Shown in pieces: positions 53,873-63,176 of a stretch of DNA of 64,000 nt. The notes under the pieces are model-generated. The model did not search any database, had not been told where the DNA came from, and saw nothing but the letters and a program-made list of their open reading frames with translations. The stretch comes from Gallaecimonas mangrovi (GTDB lineage: Bacteria > Pseudomonadota > Gammaproteobacteria > Enterobacterales > Gallaecimonadaceae), in NCBI RefSeq assembly GCF_003367375.1, contig NZ_CP031416.1:206001-270000 (forward strand). The letters run 5' to 3'. The translations under genes and the position numbers were made by a program. Each line of letters opens with the position of its first letter. Position 1 is the stretch's first letter.

Positions 53873-54805
53873 ATGGAGTTTTTGGATAACGGCATCATTA
53901 CGGTGATTGGCGCAGGCGGAGTCGGCCTGGGCTGGGCTGCCTATTTTGCAGCGCGCGGTTACCGGGTAAAGCTGTACGACCCCAGGGAAGATTGGGATCA
54001 ACAAGTGGCCCGTAGCCTGCCACGGCTGATTAGCCAAGTGCCCGCCACCTACGAAGACCAAAGCCTTATTCTTAACCGCATTACCATGGCGCACAGTCTA
54101 TATGACGCGGTTGAATACGCGGACCTTATTCAAGAAGCTGGCCCAGAGTTAGTGGCGTTCAAACAGCGGCTGTGGAAAAAAATCGAGTCGCTGGTGGATG
54201 TTGACACGCTTTTGGTGTCGTCCAGTTCCATGGTGTCGGTGGAAGACCAAGCGGCACGAATGAACGCTCCTGAACGGCTGATGATTGGCCATGCTGCTAG
54301 CCCACCACATATTTTGCCGCTGGTTGAAGTGTCGGCAGGCGCCAAAACCCCACCTCTTTATGTCGACAAGCTTTGTGCCTTTTATAAGCGCATTGGTAAG
54401 GAACCGGTACGCCTTCGCCGCGAAATTCCAGCCTTGGTTGCCAACCGCCTGCAAATGGCGCTGCTGGCCGAAGCGGTCAAACTGGTGGAAGAAGGGGTGG
54501 TTAGCGTCAAGGAACTTGATACAGTGGTTACCCATGCAGTAGGGGTGCGCTGGGCTGCCAGCGGGCCTTTTAAGTCACTGCACATGGATGGTGGCAAAGG
54601 CGGTATTGGCCTGTATTTAAGCCGGGTGGGTAAAAAATTAGCGGGCTGCCTGGGTGACCCAACCTTGCTGGCCGATGATGTCATTCGCCGCCTGGCCGAG
54701 AAAACCGAAACCGCTTACCCCATTTCTGATTTAACTTTTTACCGTGACGAAAGGGACCGCCGCCACAGCATTATTGTTACCGACCGCGAGCGCTTCCCCG
54801 ACTAA
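53873..54805 (+). CDS. 3-hydroxyacyl-CoA dehydrogenase-like enzyme, copy 2
   Basis: 310 residues from ATG 53873 (CAAAGGCAGG upstream). Clear paralogue of copy 1: VIGAGGVGLGWAAYFAARGY, VSSSSMVSVEDQAARM, PPHILPLVEVSAGAKTP, LVANRLQMALLAEAVKL. The segment after the active-site His reads GHAASPP where copy 1 has GHPFNPP, so the active-site wall differs while the Ser, His, Glu and Asn set is kept. A change of substrate is plausible. An unusually long leader of about 290 bases with a big hairpin separates the copies, so copy 2 may be separately controlled. Confidence 0.87.
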   Translation: MEFLDNGIITVIGAGGVGLGWAAYFAARGYRVKLYDPREDWDQQVARSLPRLISQVPATYEDQSLILNRITMAHSLYDAVEYADLIQEAGPELVAFKQRLWKKIESLVDVDTLLVSSSSMVSVEDQAARMNAPERLMIGHAASPPHILPLVEVSAGAKTPPLYVDKLCAFYKRIGKEPVRLRREIPALVANRLQMALLAEAVKLVEEGVVSVKELDTVVTHAVGVRWAASGPFKSLHMDGGKGGIGLYLSRVGKKLAGCLGDPTLLADDVIRRLAEKTETAYPISDLTFYRDERDRRHSIIVTDRERFPD

Positions 54806-54819
54806 TCAAGAGGCTTAGC

Positions 54820-56160
54820 ATGGCAAAGTACGCACTGCTGGTCTGGCTGTGCAGCTTTTGCGCCTTTGCACAGCCGGCGGCCAGCAGCGATATTCCTTCC
54901 TTAAAACCCGCTGACCTTGCTCCCTGGTATTGGCTGAAAAAGCTCAACGGGCAAGACCCACTGTTAATGTCTGCCAAAGCCATTAGTGATTTCAATGCCA
55001 AGGTAATAGCCGCCGTGCCAGAGCGTGTGGCGCTGGCGTCACTGCCCAATGCAATCAGTGGCAAGGAGGTTAAAAAAGCCATTACTGCCATTAGCCATAC
55101 CAGCGAGCGTTACCTTGCTAGCGGCAAAGCGCTGGACTGGCCGCCTTATCTTGCCAGCCGCAACCTTGCTGCCATTAAAGAGAGCCAGCCGCTGCGGTTT
55201 GCTTTGGTGGTCAGGCGTACGGCAATGCGTACCTTTCCGACGACAACGCGGGTATTTAAAAAAGACCTTAATACTGACCTTGACCGTTTCCAGGAAACCG
55301 GGCTTTTTCCCGGCCAGGCACTGGCGATCATGGCCACTAGCCGCGATGGCAAATGGTACTTTGCGCAATCGCGTAATTACCGAGCCTGGGTGCAGGCGGC
55401 CGATGTGGCGATTGGTTCAAGGCAAGATGTGCTGGCTTACGGGCAGAAAACGCCTTTTTTGATGACCACGGGCGCTCGGGTTGAAACCGTATTTAACCCG
55501 GTGGAACCGCGGGTCTCGCAGCGTAAGTTCGATATGGGGCTTCGCCTGCCGTTAGCGGCTTTTAAAGGCCACGATCTTTATGGCCAGAATCCCTATAGCG
55601 GTTATGTGGTGACATTACCGGTGAGAAACCGCGATGGCAGCCTGGCGTTTAAGCCGGCCCTCATTGCCCGCAGCCAAGGTGTGCATGTTGGGTATTTGCC
55701 TTACACCCAGGGCAACCTTATTCGTCAGGCCTTTAAATTCCTTGGCGAGCGTTACGGCTGGGGCCACGACTTTGATGGCCGTGATTGCACCGGCTTTGTG
55801 GGCGAGGTGTACCGCACTTTTGGTTTTTTACTGCCCCGCAATTCCGGTGAGCAAGGCTATGGCCAATTTGGTCTTAACCACCGGTTTGGCAAAGGGCAGG
55901 TTAGTCAAAAGCTGGCGGTTCTAAAAAAGGCGCCGGTGGGCAGCCTAATTTATTTACCGGGCCATGTGGCCATGCTGCTGGGTTGGCAGGATGGTAAACC
56001 CTGGATAATCCATGATGTGGCCGGGCTTGCTTATCTTAAAGACGGCAAGCTGTACCGCGGAGTGTTAAATGGCGTTTCGGTAACACCGTTATTGCCGCTA
56101 ATGCTAAGCCCATCCACCAGTTATTTAGAGGCCAGTTACAACATTAAAACCCTGCAATAA
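54820..56160 (+). CDS. Secreted SH3-domain NlpC/P60 peptidoglycan peptidase
   Basis: 446 residues. Signal peptide about 1-20 (ends CAFAQ). An N-terminal NlpC/P60-associated helical domain is followed by SH3b-type domains (about 125-205, RRTAMRTFPTTTRVFKK; about 215-300). The NlpC/P60 catalytic domain has Cys323 (GRDCTGFVGEVY) and His382 (PGHVAMLLG), and a third His in IIHDVAG. It probably cuts gamma-D-Glu-diamino acid bonds in cell-wall peptides. It starts 14 bases after the second dehydrogenase and may share its transcript; a link between cell-wall peptide release and the transporter is possible but unproven. Confidence 0.9.
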   Translation: MAKYALLVWLCSFCAFAQPAASSDIPSLKPADLAPWYWLKKLNGQDPLLMSAKAISDFNAKVIAAVPERVALASLPNAISGKEVKKAITAISHTSERYLASGKALDWPPYLASRNLAAIKESQPLRFALVVRRTAMRTFPTTTRVFKKDLNTDLDRFQETGLFPGQALAIMATSRDGKWYFAQSRNYRAWVQAADVAIGSRQDVLAYGQKTPFLMTTGARVETVFNPVEPRVSQRKFDMGLRLPLAAFKGHDLYGQNPYSGYVVTLPVRNRDGSLAFKPALIARSQGVHVGYLPYTQGNLIRQAFKFLGERYGWGHDFDGRDCTGFVGEVYRTFGFLLPRNSGEQGYGQFGLNHRFGKGQVSQKLAVLKKAPVGSLIYLPGHVAMLLGWQDGKPWIIHDVAGLAYLKDGKLYRGVLNGVSVTPLLPLMLSPSTSYLEASYNIKTLQ

Positions 56161-56186
56161 AAAAGGCGCCCAAGGCGCCTTTTTTA
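56159..56186. terminator. Bidirectional terminator between the NlpC/P60 gene and yqhA
   Basis: AAGGCGCC / GGCGCCTT hairpin with A and T runs between convergent genes. Confidence 0.85.
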
Positions 56187-56693
56187 GATTTTCTTGCCCG
56201 ACGACATTTTGTCGAGATAGCCCATACCGAAGGCCGACACCACAAAGGTGAGGTGGATAAGGCAATACAACATCAGCTTGTTATCTTCAATGTCGTCGGC
56301 ATTCATAAATACCTTCAACAAATGAATCGCCGATATGGCCACAATGGAAGCGGACACTTTGGTTTTCAGGCTGCCCGAATCCATTTTGCCCAGCCAGCCC
56401 AGTTTCTCGTCAGACTCTTTAAGGTCGAGTCGCGATACGAAGTTTTCATAGCCCGAGAGCATCACCATCACAATCAGCCCGCCGACCAAGGCCATATCAA
56501 TCAGCGTTAGCACCGACAAAATCAGGTTGTTGTCGGACATTTCTAAAATGAGTGGCGCCATGTGAATGATTTCTTGTACGAATTTAATCAGTAGCGCCAG
56601 CAAGGTTAGGCTCATCCCCAAATAAAGGGGGGCTAGCAGCCAGCGTGAGGCGTACATCAATGATTCGATAAAGCGTTCGGTTCTTGCTCTCAT
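56184..56693 (-). CDS. yqhA: UPF0114 / TIGR00645 inner-membrane protein YqhA
   Basis: 169 residues, four membrane helices. It reads close to E. coli YqhA throughout ([60 protein letters not shown]). The family is conserved in proteobacteria and has no firmly known activity. Stand-alone gene, separated from the upstream MBL gene by only 9 bases, so possibly co-transcribed with it. Confidence 0.93.
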   Translation of the reverse strand: MRARTERFIESLMYASRWLLAPLYLGMSLTLLALLIKFVQEIIHMAPLILEMSDNNLILSVLTLIDMALVGGLIVMVMLSGYENFVSRLDLKESDEKLGWLGKMDSGSLKTKVSASIVAISAIHLLKVFMNADDIEDNKLMLYCLIHLTFVVSAFGMGYLDKMSSGKKI

Positions 56694-56702
56694 AAAGGGT
56701 AT

Positions 56703-57581
56703 TTAGCCTTGGGGTATGTCTGGACGTAAGTCGAAATAGGAGCTGTCGTTGAGGGTGCGATAAACCCCTTCGATGTTCAGCGGTAACCATTCCTTGTAGA
56801 GGGGAAGATTACTGTATTGCGGCAGTTTTATCTCGCTTTTCAATTGCGCCAGGGATTTGCCTTTAAGCATGCCGTCACGCACCGCATCATAAAGGGCTTC
56901 TAAGTAGCCAAGGTAGTGGCGTACATCAGCTTTCGTACCCATGGCACCGTGGCCACCAACAAAACGGTCGAAGTCGAGATTGAGCACCGCTTTGGTGGAA
57001 TGGATCATCCCTTCGATGTCATAGCCTTTTAAGTCTTTATAAGGCATACGGCCAAGCACCACCCAGTCCACCACATAGAGCACTTTTTGTGGCTCAAACA
57101 ACATGCTGATAGAACCACGGCCATTGTTGGTGCCCCAGTACTGCAGTGTTACCTGGGTATTCCCTAGGTAGATACTGGCCTTATCGTTAAACACGAGATC
57201 GGGCAACTTTACCGGCAGCTTAGTGTGGGCCATGTCTTCGCGGGCCAACGCCTGGCTTACCAGTACCGTGGTTGGGTCAACTAGTTTGTCGGCACCCAAG
57301 GCGTGGTCCACATGGTTGTGGCTGTATATCAGGTAGCGGATGGGGGTGTTGGGGTAGCGGCTCTTCAAGGCTTTATGCAGCCAGGTCGCAGCTTTGTCGT
57401 TCAGTGGGTCGGTGAGCAAAATGCCCTGGTCGGTGACGAGGAAAACAGACTCATAATGTCCAGCGGTAAAGCGGTACAAGCCGCCGGTTACCGGTTCAAT
57501 TTTATATTCTTCTGCAGCCCATAGCGGTTGGCAACTAACGGCCACCAGCAGCAGTAGGGCACTTATCCATTTCGCATGCAT
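56703..57581 (-). CDS. Secreted MBL-fold metallo-hydrolase-like protein
   Basis: 292 residues; GGAGGTAAC before the ATG and a signal peptide (about 1-22, ends PLWAA). The metallo-beta-lactamase core has the first metal motif HNHVDH (in YSHNHVDHALGAD) and the late GGHG. The region where a third metal-binding His usually stands (GpxHTxGD) reads WGTNNGRGSISM, with Asn in its place. The protein may bind one metal, or Asn may act as ligand, so the activity cannot be predicted. Family members cleave esters, lactones, beta-lactams or phosphodiesters. Confidence 0.85.
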   Translation of the reverse strand: MHAKWISALLLLVAVSCQPLWAAEEYKIEPVTGGLYRFTAGHYESVFLVTDQGILLTDPLNDKAATWLHKALKSRYPNTPIRYLIYSHNHVDHALGADKLVDPTTVLVSQALAREDMAHTKLPVKLPDLVFNDKASIYLGNTQVTLQYWGTNNGRGSISMLFEPQKVLYVVDWVVLGRMPYKDLKGYDIEGMIHSTKAVLNLDFDRFVGGHGAMGTKADVRHYLGYLEALYDAVRDGMLKGKSLAQLKSEIKLPQYSNLPLYKEWLPLNIEGVYRTLNDSSYFDLRPDIPQG

Positions 57582-57618
57582 GTTACCTCCTTGCTAAAGC
57601 GCCCCCTGGGCGCATTGT

Positions 57619-59019
57619 TTAGAACAATCGGTTCAATCCATTCAAGGCCGCCACCCGGTAGGCCTCAGCCATGGTGGGGTAGTTAAAGGTGGTGTTGACG
57701 AAATAATCAATGCAGTTGCCAGCGCCCTTTTGCTCCATGATTGCCTGGCCGATATGGATAATTTCTGAGGCGCGTTCACCGAAGCAATGAATACCTAAAA
57801 TGGCTTTGGTTTCGCGGTGAAATAGCAGCTTTAGGCAGCCAACCGGCGACCCGGCAATTTGTGCCCGGGCCAAATGCTGAAACTGTGCGCGGCCCACTTC
57901 GTAGGGCACCTTGGCAGCGGTGAGTTCTTCTTCGGTTTTCCCCACCGAGCTTATTTCGGGAATGGTGTAAATGCCGGTAGGAATATCTGGGATAAGGTTG
58001 GCCGGGTCGGCACTGCTATCAATCAGGCCGGTGGCGGCAATGCGGCCTTGGTCGTAAGCGGCGGAGGCCAGGGACGGGTAACCAATAACATCGCCCACGG
58101 CAATAATATGCGCCAGCGCTGTTTGGTAGCGCTCGTTAATTTCCAGCTGGCCACGGCCGTTGGCTTTAAGGCCAATGGCATCCAACTGTAAACGGTCAGT
58201 GTTACCGGTGCGGCCGTTGGCAAACAGCAGGCAATCGGCTTTCAGGCGCTTGCCGGATTTAAAATGCATTACCACACCGTCATCGCTTCCTTCTACCCGG
58301 TCATATTCTTCGTTGTGGCGAATAACGGTGCCGGAGCTGCGAAGGTGATAAGACAGGGCGTCGGAAATTTCTGCATCAAGAAAAGACAGCAAACGGTCGC
58401 GGGTGTTAATTAAATCAACCTTCACCGACAGGCCGCGGAAAATTGACGCATATTCGCTGCCGATAACTCCGGCGCCGTAAATGATCACCGAGCGTGGCTC
58501 GTGTTTGAGGCTAAGAATGGTATCGGAGTCGTAAATGCGGGGGTGGTTAAAGTCGATGTCTTTGGGGCGGTAGGGGCGCGAGCCAGTAGCGATAACAATA
58601 TTGGCGGCGGTAACGAATTCGTCAGAACCATCGCTTTGGCGAATGGCCAGCGTATGGTCATCAGCAAAGCGGGCTTCGCCCCTGATGATTTCCACATCGT
58701 TGCGGCTATAAAAGCCAGCGCGCAATTTTACCTGTTTGCCAATCACCGAAGAGGCGTGGCCGAGAATATGGCGAAAGGTCAGGCGGTGCGCTGGCTGCAC
58801 ATCGGCAAACAACGGGCTTTGGTTATATTCCACCAAGCGAGAAACCGAGTGGCGTAGCGCCTTTGACGGTATGGTTCCCCAGTGCGTACAACCGCCGCCT
58901 ACTTCACTGTGGCGTTCCACCACCGCCACCTTGTGGCCGTGCTTGGCCAGTTGCATGGCGGCCCCTTCACCGCCAGGGCCGGTGCCGATGATAAGGGTAT
59001 CGTATTGATAGTTAGCCAC
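57619..59019 (-). CDS. sthA: Soluble pyridine nucleotide transhydrogenase
   Basis: 466 residues from a GTG preceded by GGAGGTAGCA. FAD-dependent flavoprotein disulfide-reductase fold: FAD site [22 protein letters not shown](P) site [20 protein letters not shown] phosphate region [15 protein letters not shown] and the dimerisation domain. [17 protein letters not shown] shows a single Cys where the disulfide enzymes have CxxxxC, as in SthA. It moves reducing equivalents between NADPH and NAD+. In E. coli it neighbours fabR; here a LysR/MFS pair and a desaturase lie between. Confidence 0.97.
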   Translation of the reverse strand: MANYQYDTLIIGTGPGGEGAAMQLAKHGHKVAVVERHSEVGGGCTHWGTIPSKALRHSVSRLVEYNQSPLFADVQPAHRLTFRHILGHASSVIGKQVKLRAGFYSRNDVEIIRGEARFADDHTLAIRQSDGSDEFVTAANIVIATGSRPYRPKDIDFNHPRIYDSDTILSLKHEPRSVIIYGAGVIGSEYASIFRGLSVKVDLINTRDRLLSFLDAEISDALSYHLRSSGTVIRHNEEYDRVEGSDDGVVMHFKSGKRLKADCLLFANGRTGNTDRLQLDAIGLKANGRGQLEINERYQTALAHIIAVGDVIGYPSLASAAYDQGRIAATGLIDSSADPANLIPDIPTGIYTIPEISSVGKTEEELTAAKVPYEVGRAQFQHLARAQIAGSPVGCLKLLFHRETKAILGIHCFGERASEIIHIGQAIMEQKGAGNCIDYFVNTTFNYPTMAEAYRVAALNGLNRLF

Positions 59020-59042
59020 TGCTACCTCCTGATTGTACTGGC

Positions 59043-59972
59043 TTATTGTTGCACAGCCTGGATGAAAAATTCAGTCAGCCACTTCAGGCCAGGGTCGTTG
59101 TCGCTGCGTTGGTGCCAGATGAGTTGCTGACGAAGCGGTGGCAGGCTAAGAGGCAGCGTCATCGGCAGTTCCAATAGGGTAAGCGGATACTGCTGCGCCA
59201 TTTGTGCCGCGTAGGCCGCCGGTAAAATGGTGAGTAAGTCAGAGCACAGCACCGACTGCATTGCTGCCTGCAGGCTGGACACTTGCATCATTACTTGCCG
59301 TTGATGGCCAAGCCGGGCGAGCTCTGAATCTAGCAGCCAGTCGCCGTCCCACTCGCAATGAATATGCACCTGCGGCCACGCCAGGAAGGTGGCTAACTGC
59401 CAGGGGTGGCGAAGCCTTGGATTATGATTGGCTGCTACGCACAGATAGCGATCGGTCATCAAGGTGTGTTGGCGCAGCCCATTCGGCAGTGGTGCTACCG
59501 GTTCGTCTTGCGCGGTAATGGCCAGCTCTTGTTGGCCGGCGATAAGGCCGTCCAGGCCCAAGTCCTGCGCCGGGAAGCACTCTAGGCGAATATGTGGTGC
59601 CAGCTTGCGAAGCTTCGGTAACCATTTCGGAAAAAAGAGCGTATAGGCACCATCGATAACGCTAAGCCTAAAGGTTCTGTCGCTACTGGCTGGGTCAAAG
59701 CATGCTGGTTGCAGCAGCTGTTCTAGCTGTGGCAATAGTTGCTGCAGTTGCTGGAAAAGCGCCTCGGCGCGCGGTGTTGCTTTCATCCCTTGGCCTTGGC
59801 GTACCAATAAAGGGTCATCAAATAACAGACGCAGCCTGGTCAGGGTTTTTGACATTGCCGATTGCGTCAAATTTAGCTGCGTTGCGGCTCTTGAAACCGA
59901 CATGTTTTCCAGTAAGGCGTTAAGGCTCACCAGCAAATTCAGGTCGGTTTTAGCCAGGCGACTCAAGTTCAT
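59043..59972 (-). CDS. LysR-family transcriptional regulator
   Basis: 309 residues from ATG 59972 (GAAGG upstream); a TTG five codons earlier is the alternative. The N-terminal winged helix is complete ([20 protein letters not shown], then [16 protein letters not shown]). A substrate-binding domain follows. Divergent from an MFS drug-exporter-like gene across about 95 bases, the usual arrangement for a LysR protein that controls its neighbour. A perfect AATAT-N11-ATATT site lies between the two. Confidence 0.9.
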   Translation of the reverse strand: MNLSRLAKTDLNLLVSLNALLENMSVSRAATQLNLTQSAMSKTLTRLRLLFDDPLLVRQGQGMKATPRAEALFQQLQQLLPQLEQLLQPACFDPASSDRTFRLSVIDGAYTLFFPKWLPKLRKLAPHIRLECFPAQDLGLDGLIAGQQELAITAQDEPVAPLPNGLRQHTLMTDRYLCVAANHNPRLRHPWQLATFLAWPQVHIHCEWDGDWLLDSELARLGHQRQVMMQVSSLQAAMQSVLCSDLLTILPAAYAAQMAQQYPLTLLELPMTLPLSLPPLRQQLIWHQRSDNDPGLKWLTEFFIQAVQQ

Positions 59973-60006
59973 TAAACATGCCTTCAAGGAATATCGTTAC
60001 TGAAAT

Positions 60007-60027
60007 AATATCATTGGTATTCATATT
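60007..60027. promoter_or_regulatory. Putative LysR-type operator
   Basis: AATAT, 11 bases, ATATT: a perfect 5-bp inverted repeat with the T-N11-A core typical of LysR sites, centred in the divergent LysR/MFS region. Confidence 0.5.
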
Positions 60028-60067
60028 TGCTCGCCCGTAGAGTGGCCGCGATTGACGGAGGGCAGGT

Positions 60068-61225
60068 ATGGCGTGGTTTAAATGGTTGTTACTGTGTTTA
60101 GTGTTGTTTGGGCCTTTGGGCATCGACATCTACCTGCCTGCTATCCCGGCAATTGCTCAGAGTCTTGATGCTCCCGCTGCCTTGATACAAAGCACCGTCA
60201 GTTTGTTTTTACTAATGATGGGGCTCGGCCAACTGTTAGCGGGGCCTATGGCTGACCGTTTGGGTCGCCGTCCGGTGGCCTTAGCCGGTATTGTTATTTA
60301 CCTATTCGGTGCATTGCTCGCAGTCAATGCTGGCAGTGGCTGGCTGTTTGTTGCCTCAAGACTGGTGCAAGGCATAGCCGTTTGCGGCACGGCAGTCGTC
60401 GCTTTTGCCGCCGTTCGCGACCGGCTTGATGGCCCGCAAAGTGCCCAGGCTTATTCCTTTCTCAATGGTGCGCTTAACGTTGTTCCGGCCATAGCGCCGC
60501 TGTTGGGGGGCCTGCTGGCGGAGCGCTTTAACTGGCAAGCGCCGTTTTGGTTTATGGCGCTCTATGCCTTGTGCATGTTAGTGGTGGTTTGGTGGTGGCT
60601 GCCTGAAACGCGGCCTAATTCAACGCAAGATAGCAGCAGTATTCCGCTTGCCCGCTATAAGGCGCTACTGGGCCATAAACCCTTTTTGGCCTTTGCCTTA
60701 GTCAATGCCAGTGGCATGGGCATGGTTAATAGCTACGTGTCTTTGGCTCCAACCGTATTAATGACCCAAGCCGGGTTAAGTCCGGTGGCATTCTCACTGG
60801 TGTTTGGAGTTAATGCACTGTGGATTTTGCTCAGTAGCTTGCTGGCGAGCGGAGTTATTCGCCATTTCGGCCGTTTGGCGTGCCTGAAGTTTGCCGTGGC
60901 GGCGTTGGCGCTTGCCGTGGTTGCACTCTTTGCTAGCCGTCTGTGCTGGCCCTTGTCGGCTTGGGGTTACATGCTGCCGGTAGCATTTGCTTGCACAGGC
61001 TTTGCTTGTTTGCTGGGGCCTGCCACCAGTTTGGCGCTGGCGCCTTTTGCCAACGAAGCGGGCGTTGCATCGGCCTTGCTGCTTTGCCTGCAAATGGCGG
61101 GTGGCGCTTTGATTGGCTTGCTGGCGGTGGCTGTACCCATAGCGCCGCAGTGGTCGCTGTGGGTGACGATGCTGCTGGCACTTTGGTTAACCCTGCGCAG
61201 TTTAAAATGGTGCGCTGAAACATAA
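60068..61225 (+). CDS. MFS transporter, Bcr/CflA drug-resistance type
   Basis: 385 residues, twelve membrane helices. ACGGAGGGCAGGT precedes the ATG. Group motifs: LGIDIYLPAIPAIAQSL in helix 1, GQLLAGPMADRLGRRPVAL (loop 2-3), RLVQGIAVCGTAVV, and AIAPLLGGLLAERFNWQAPF (helix 5). These are proton-driven exporters of drugs or metabolites such as bicyclomycin, chloramphenicol or cysteine; the substrate here is unknown. Likely controlled by the divergent LysR gene. Confidence 0.9.
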   Translation: MAWFKWLLLCLVLFGPLGIDIYLPAIPAIAQSLDAPAALIQSTVSLFLLMMGLGQLLAGPMADRLGRRPVALAGIVIYLFGALLAVNAGSGWLFVASRLVQGIAVCGTAVVAFAAVRDRLDGPQSAQAYSFLNGALNVVPAIAPLLGGLLAERFNWQAPFWFMALYALCMLVVVWWWLPETRPNSTQDSSSIPLARYKALLGHKPFLAFALVNASGMGMVNSYVSLAPTVLMTQAGLSPVAFSLVFGVNALWILLSSLLASGVIRHFGRLACLKFAVAALALAVVALFASRLCWPLSAWGYMLPVAFACTGFACLLGPATSLALAPFANEAGVASALLLCLQMAGGALIGLLAVAVPIAPQWSLWVTMLLALWLTLRSLKWCAET

Positions 61226-61251
61226 AGAAGGCGCCAGCGGCGCCTTCTTTA
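61226..61251. terminator. Bidirectional terminator between the MFS and desaturase genes
   Basis: AAGAAGGCGCC / GGCGCCTTCTT hairpin with a 3-base loop; it overlaps the desaturase stop codon. Confidence 0.8.
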
Positions 61252-62358
61252 AGCTATTTGCATTCTTAGCTGCTGCCAGTGCTGCTGCAGCCGGTGCAGT
61301 TTTTCGGCCATTTCTTCCAGTTGCTTGCGCAGCTCTAATGCTTCTACCGAGCGTTTCAACTTGGCTTTTTTCATTTGTAGCCAGCGCTTTCTTAACTGGA
61401 AGTAATGCTGGGCAGTCGCCACCGTTTCATCATAGTGACGGTGCAATTCGGCAAAGCAAAGGCCGTTAGCTTGGGCTTTCTCGGTTGCCTCTTCCAACTG
61501 CCGGGTAAGGCGTGCTTTAACAATCATCTCTTCCGGGGTTTTACGCAGTCCCTGGGCAAGGCCCAATTTGTTGGCACCCTTAATTAACCATTTAGTTGGG
61601 TCGTAATCGAACCAGCGAATACCGTTACGGTAATCGTTTTCAAAGGTGTGGTGGAAGTTGTGGTAACCCTCACCGAAAGTCAGCAGTGCCAAGAAGCCGT
61701 TATCGCGGGCCGAATGCTTATTGCTAAAGGTATTTCGGCCCCAAAAGTGCGCCAAAGAATTGATGAAAAAGGTGGTGTGGTGGGTAAAGAAAATCCGTAG
61801 AAAACCCGCCAACAGTACGGTGCCGATAACATCGCCCACCGCCAAGCCAATTGCCACGGTAACCAGCAGGTTTAAGCCCCAGGTCAGCTTCATGTAATGG
61901 CGGTGCTGAAAGTCGACAACCGGATCTTTAAACAGATCGCGCACATTGCTGTAGTCATCGTAGCGCTCAGGCTGGTAGTCACGCAGCATCCAGCCCATGT
62001 GGGAATACCAGAAGCCGCGGCCCGCTGAATAAGGGTCAACGTCGTTGTTGTCGACGTGGCGGTGGTGCACCCGATGGTCAGATGCCCAGTGAATTACCGA
62101 GTTTTGAATCGCCAGAGCGCCACCGATGGCAAAGATCCACCGCAGCGCTGGGTGGGCCTGGTAAGCTTTGTGTGACCACAAGCGGTGGTAGCCAGCAGTG
62201 ATAGACAGGTTGCAAAAGGCGAACAGGCCAATGCAGGCTACCCATTGCCAAAGGTTATAGCCGTGGTACACACCCCAAAGTGGCACCGCTACCAGTGCCA
62301 ACAGCGTGGATACGGTAAAAAATATCGCGTTAACCCAAATAATACGGGGCTTTTCCAT
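61249..62358 (-). CDS. Delta-9-type acyl-CoA/acyl-lipid desaturase
   Basis: 369 residues. The three His boxes of membrane desaturases are present: HRLWSH (58-63), HRVHH (95-99) and HNFHH (about 235). Hydrophobic helices lie at about 10-32, 38-55, 75-90 and 160-200. It inserts a cis double bond into saturated acyl chains with O2. The last 90 residues are a charged coiled coil (EALELRKQLEEMAEKLHRLQ) beyond the catalytic part. It is divergent from fabR, and a FabR-like palindrome sits 17 bases upstream of its ATG, so its expression is probably tuned by the unsaturated/saturated acyl balance. Confidence 0.93.
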   Translation of the reverse strand: MEKPRIIWVNAIFFTVSTLLALVAVPLWGVYHGYNLWQWVACIGLFAFCNLSITAGYHRLWSHKAYQAHPALRWIFAIGGALAIQNSVIHWASDHRVHHRHVDNNDVDPYSAGRGFWYSHMGWMLRDYQPERYDDYSNVRDLFKDPVVDFQHRHYMKLTWGLNLLVTVAIGLAVGDVIGTVLLAGFLRIFFTHHTTFFINSLAHFWGRNTFSNKHSARDNGFLALLTFGEGYHNFHHTFENDYRNGIRWFDYDPTKWLIKGANKLGLAQGLRKTPEEMIVKARLTRQLEEATEKAQANGLCFAELHRHYDETVATAQHYFQLRKRWLQMKKAKLKRSVEALELRKQLEEMAEKLHRLQQHWQQLRMQIA

Positions 62359-62374
62359 CGGTTATCCTGGTTTC

Positions 62375-62392
62375 GGCTTACAACTGTTCGCC
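62375..62392. promoter_or_regulatory. Putative FabR operator
   Basis: GGCTTACAACTGTTCGCC is an imperfect palindrome close to the AGCGTACA-N2-TGTNCGCT-type FabR sites known from fabA/fabB promoters. It lies in the divergent desaturase/fabR region, next to the desaturase start. Confidence 0.6.
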
Positions 62393-62534
62393 AATTTTCC
62401 CGGTAGTACTGCCAACTGTCAATCCGATTTAAATTGAGACTTGATCAGCATTAAGCTTTTTATCGCCACTTGCTGCTGGGGACCCGGCGCAAAAATGACG
62501 TTAGAATGAGCCTCTTTGTTTTTTGGAGTCATCC

Positions 62535-63149
62535 ATGGGCGCCCGCGCACAACAAAAATTCAAGACTCGCAGAACCATTATTGATGCCGCCTTGAATCAG
62601 CTCAGTGCTGACAGTAGCTTTTCCAATCTGTCGCTGCGGGAAGTAACGCGTGAAGCTGGCATCGCGCCAACCTCCTTTTATCGTCACTTTAAAGACATGG
62701 ACGAGTTAGGGCTGACCCTGGTTGACGAAGCGGGCCTTACCCTTCGCCAGCTGATGCGCCAGGCACGTGCCCGTATTGCCGGTGCAGCCGGGGGCAGTGT
62801 TATTCGCACCTCCGTTGAAACCTTTATGGAGTTCATGAACGATAACGGCAATGTGTTCCGGCTGCTGCTGCGTGAACGTTCTGGTACCTCACCTGCCTTT
62901 CGCGCTGCTGTTAGCCGCGAGATCCAGCATTTTATTGCCGAGCTTGCCGATTACCTGCAAAAGGAAATGGGCTTTGGTGAAGAAGAAGCCAAGGTGCAGG
63001 CCGATGCCATGGTGACCTTGGTGTTCTCGGCCGGTGCCGAGGCTTTAGATCTGTCTCGCAGTGCCCGCCAGGGCTTAGCTGACAAGGTGATGATGCAGCT
63101 GCGCATGGTGGCAACGGGCGCGGCTGCCATGAAAGGTAAAAAAGCATAA
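62535..63149 (+). CDS. fabR: HTH-type repressor of unsaturated fatty acid synthesis FabR
   Basis: 204 residues from ATG 62535 (TTGGAG upstream). TetR fold: N-terminal helix-turn-helix ([20 protein letters not shown]) nearly identical to E. coli FabR, then an acyl-sensing domain ([36 protein letters not shown]). E. coli FabR represses fabA and fabB when bound to unsaturated acyl thioesters; here it faces a desaturase gene. The downstream gene is trmA, as in the E. coli neighbourhood (fabR-yijD-trmA), but yijD is absent. Confidence 0.95.
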   Translation: MGARAQQKFKTRRTIIDAALNQLSADSSFSNLSLREVTREAGIAPTSFYRHFKDMDELGLTLVDEAGLTLRQLMRQARARIAGAAGGSVIRTSVETFMEFMNDNGNVFRLLLRERSGTSPAFRAAVSREIQHFIAELADYLQKEMGFGEEEAKVQADAMVTLVFSAGAEALDLSRSARQGLADKVMMQLRMVATGAAAMKGKKA

Positions 63150-63176
63150 AGAAGGCGGCCAATGCCGCCTTCTTTA
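63147..63176. terminator. Bidirectional terminator between fabR and trmA
   Basis: AAGAAGGCGGC / GCCGCCTTCTT hairpin with a CAAT loop, between convergent genes. Confidence 0.85.
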
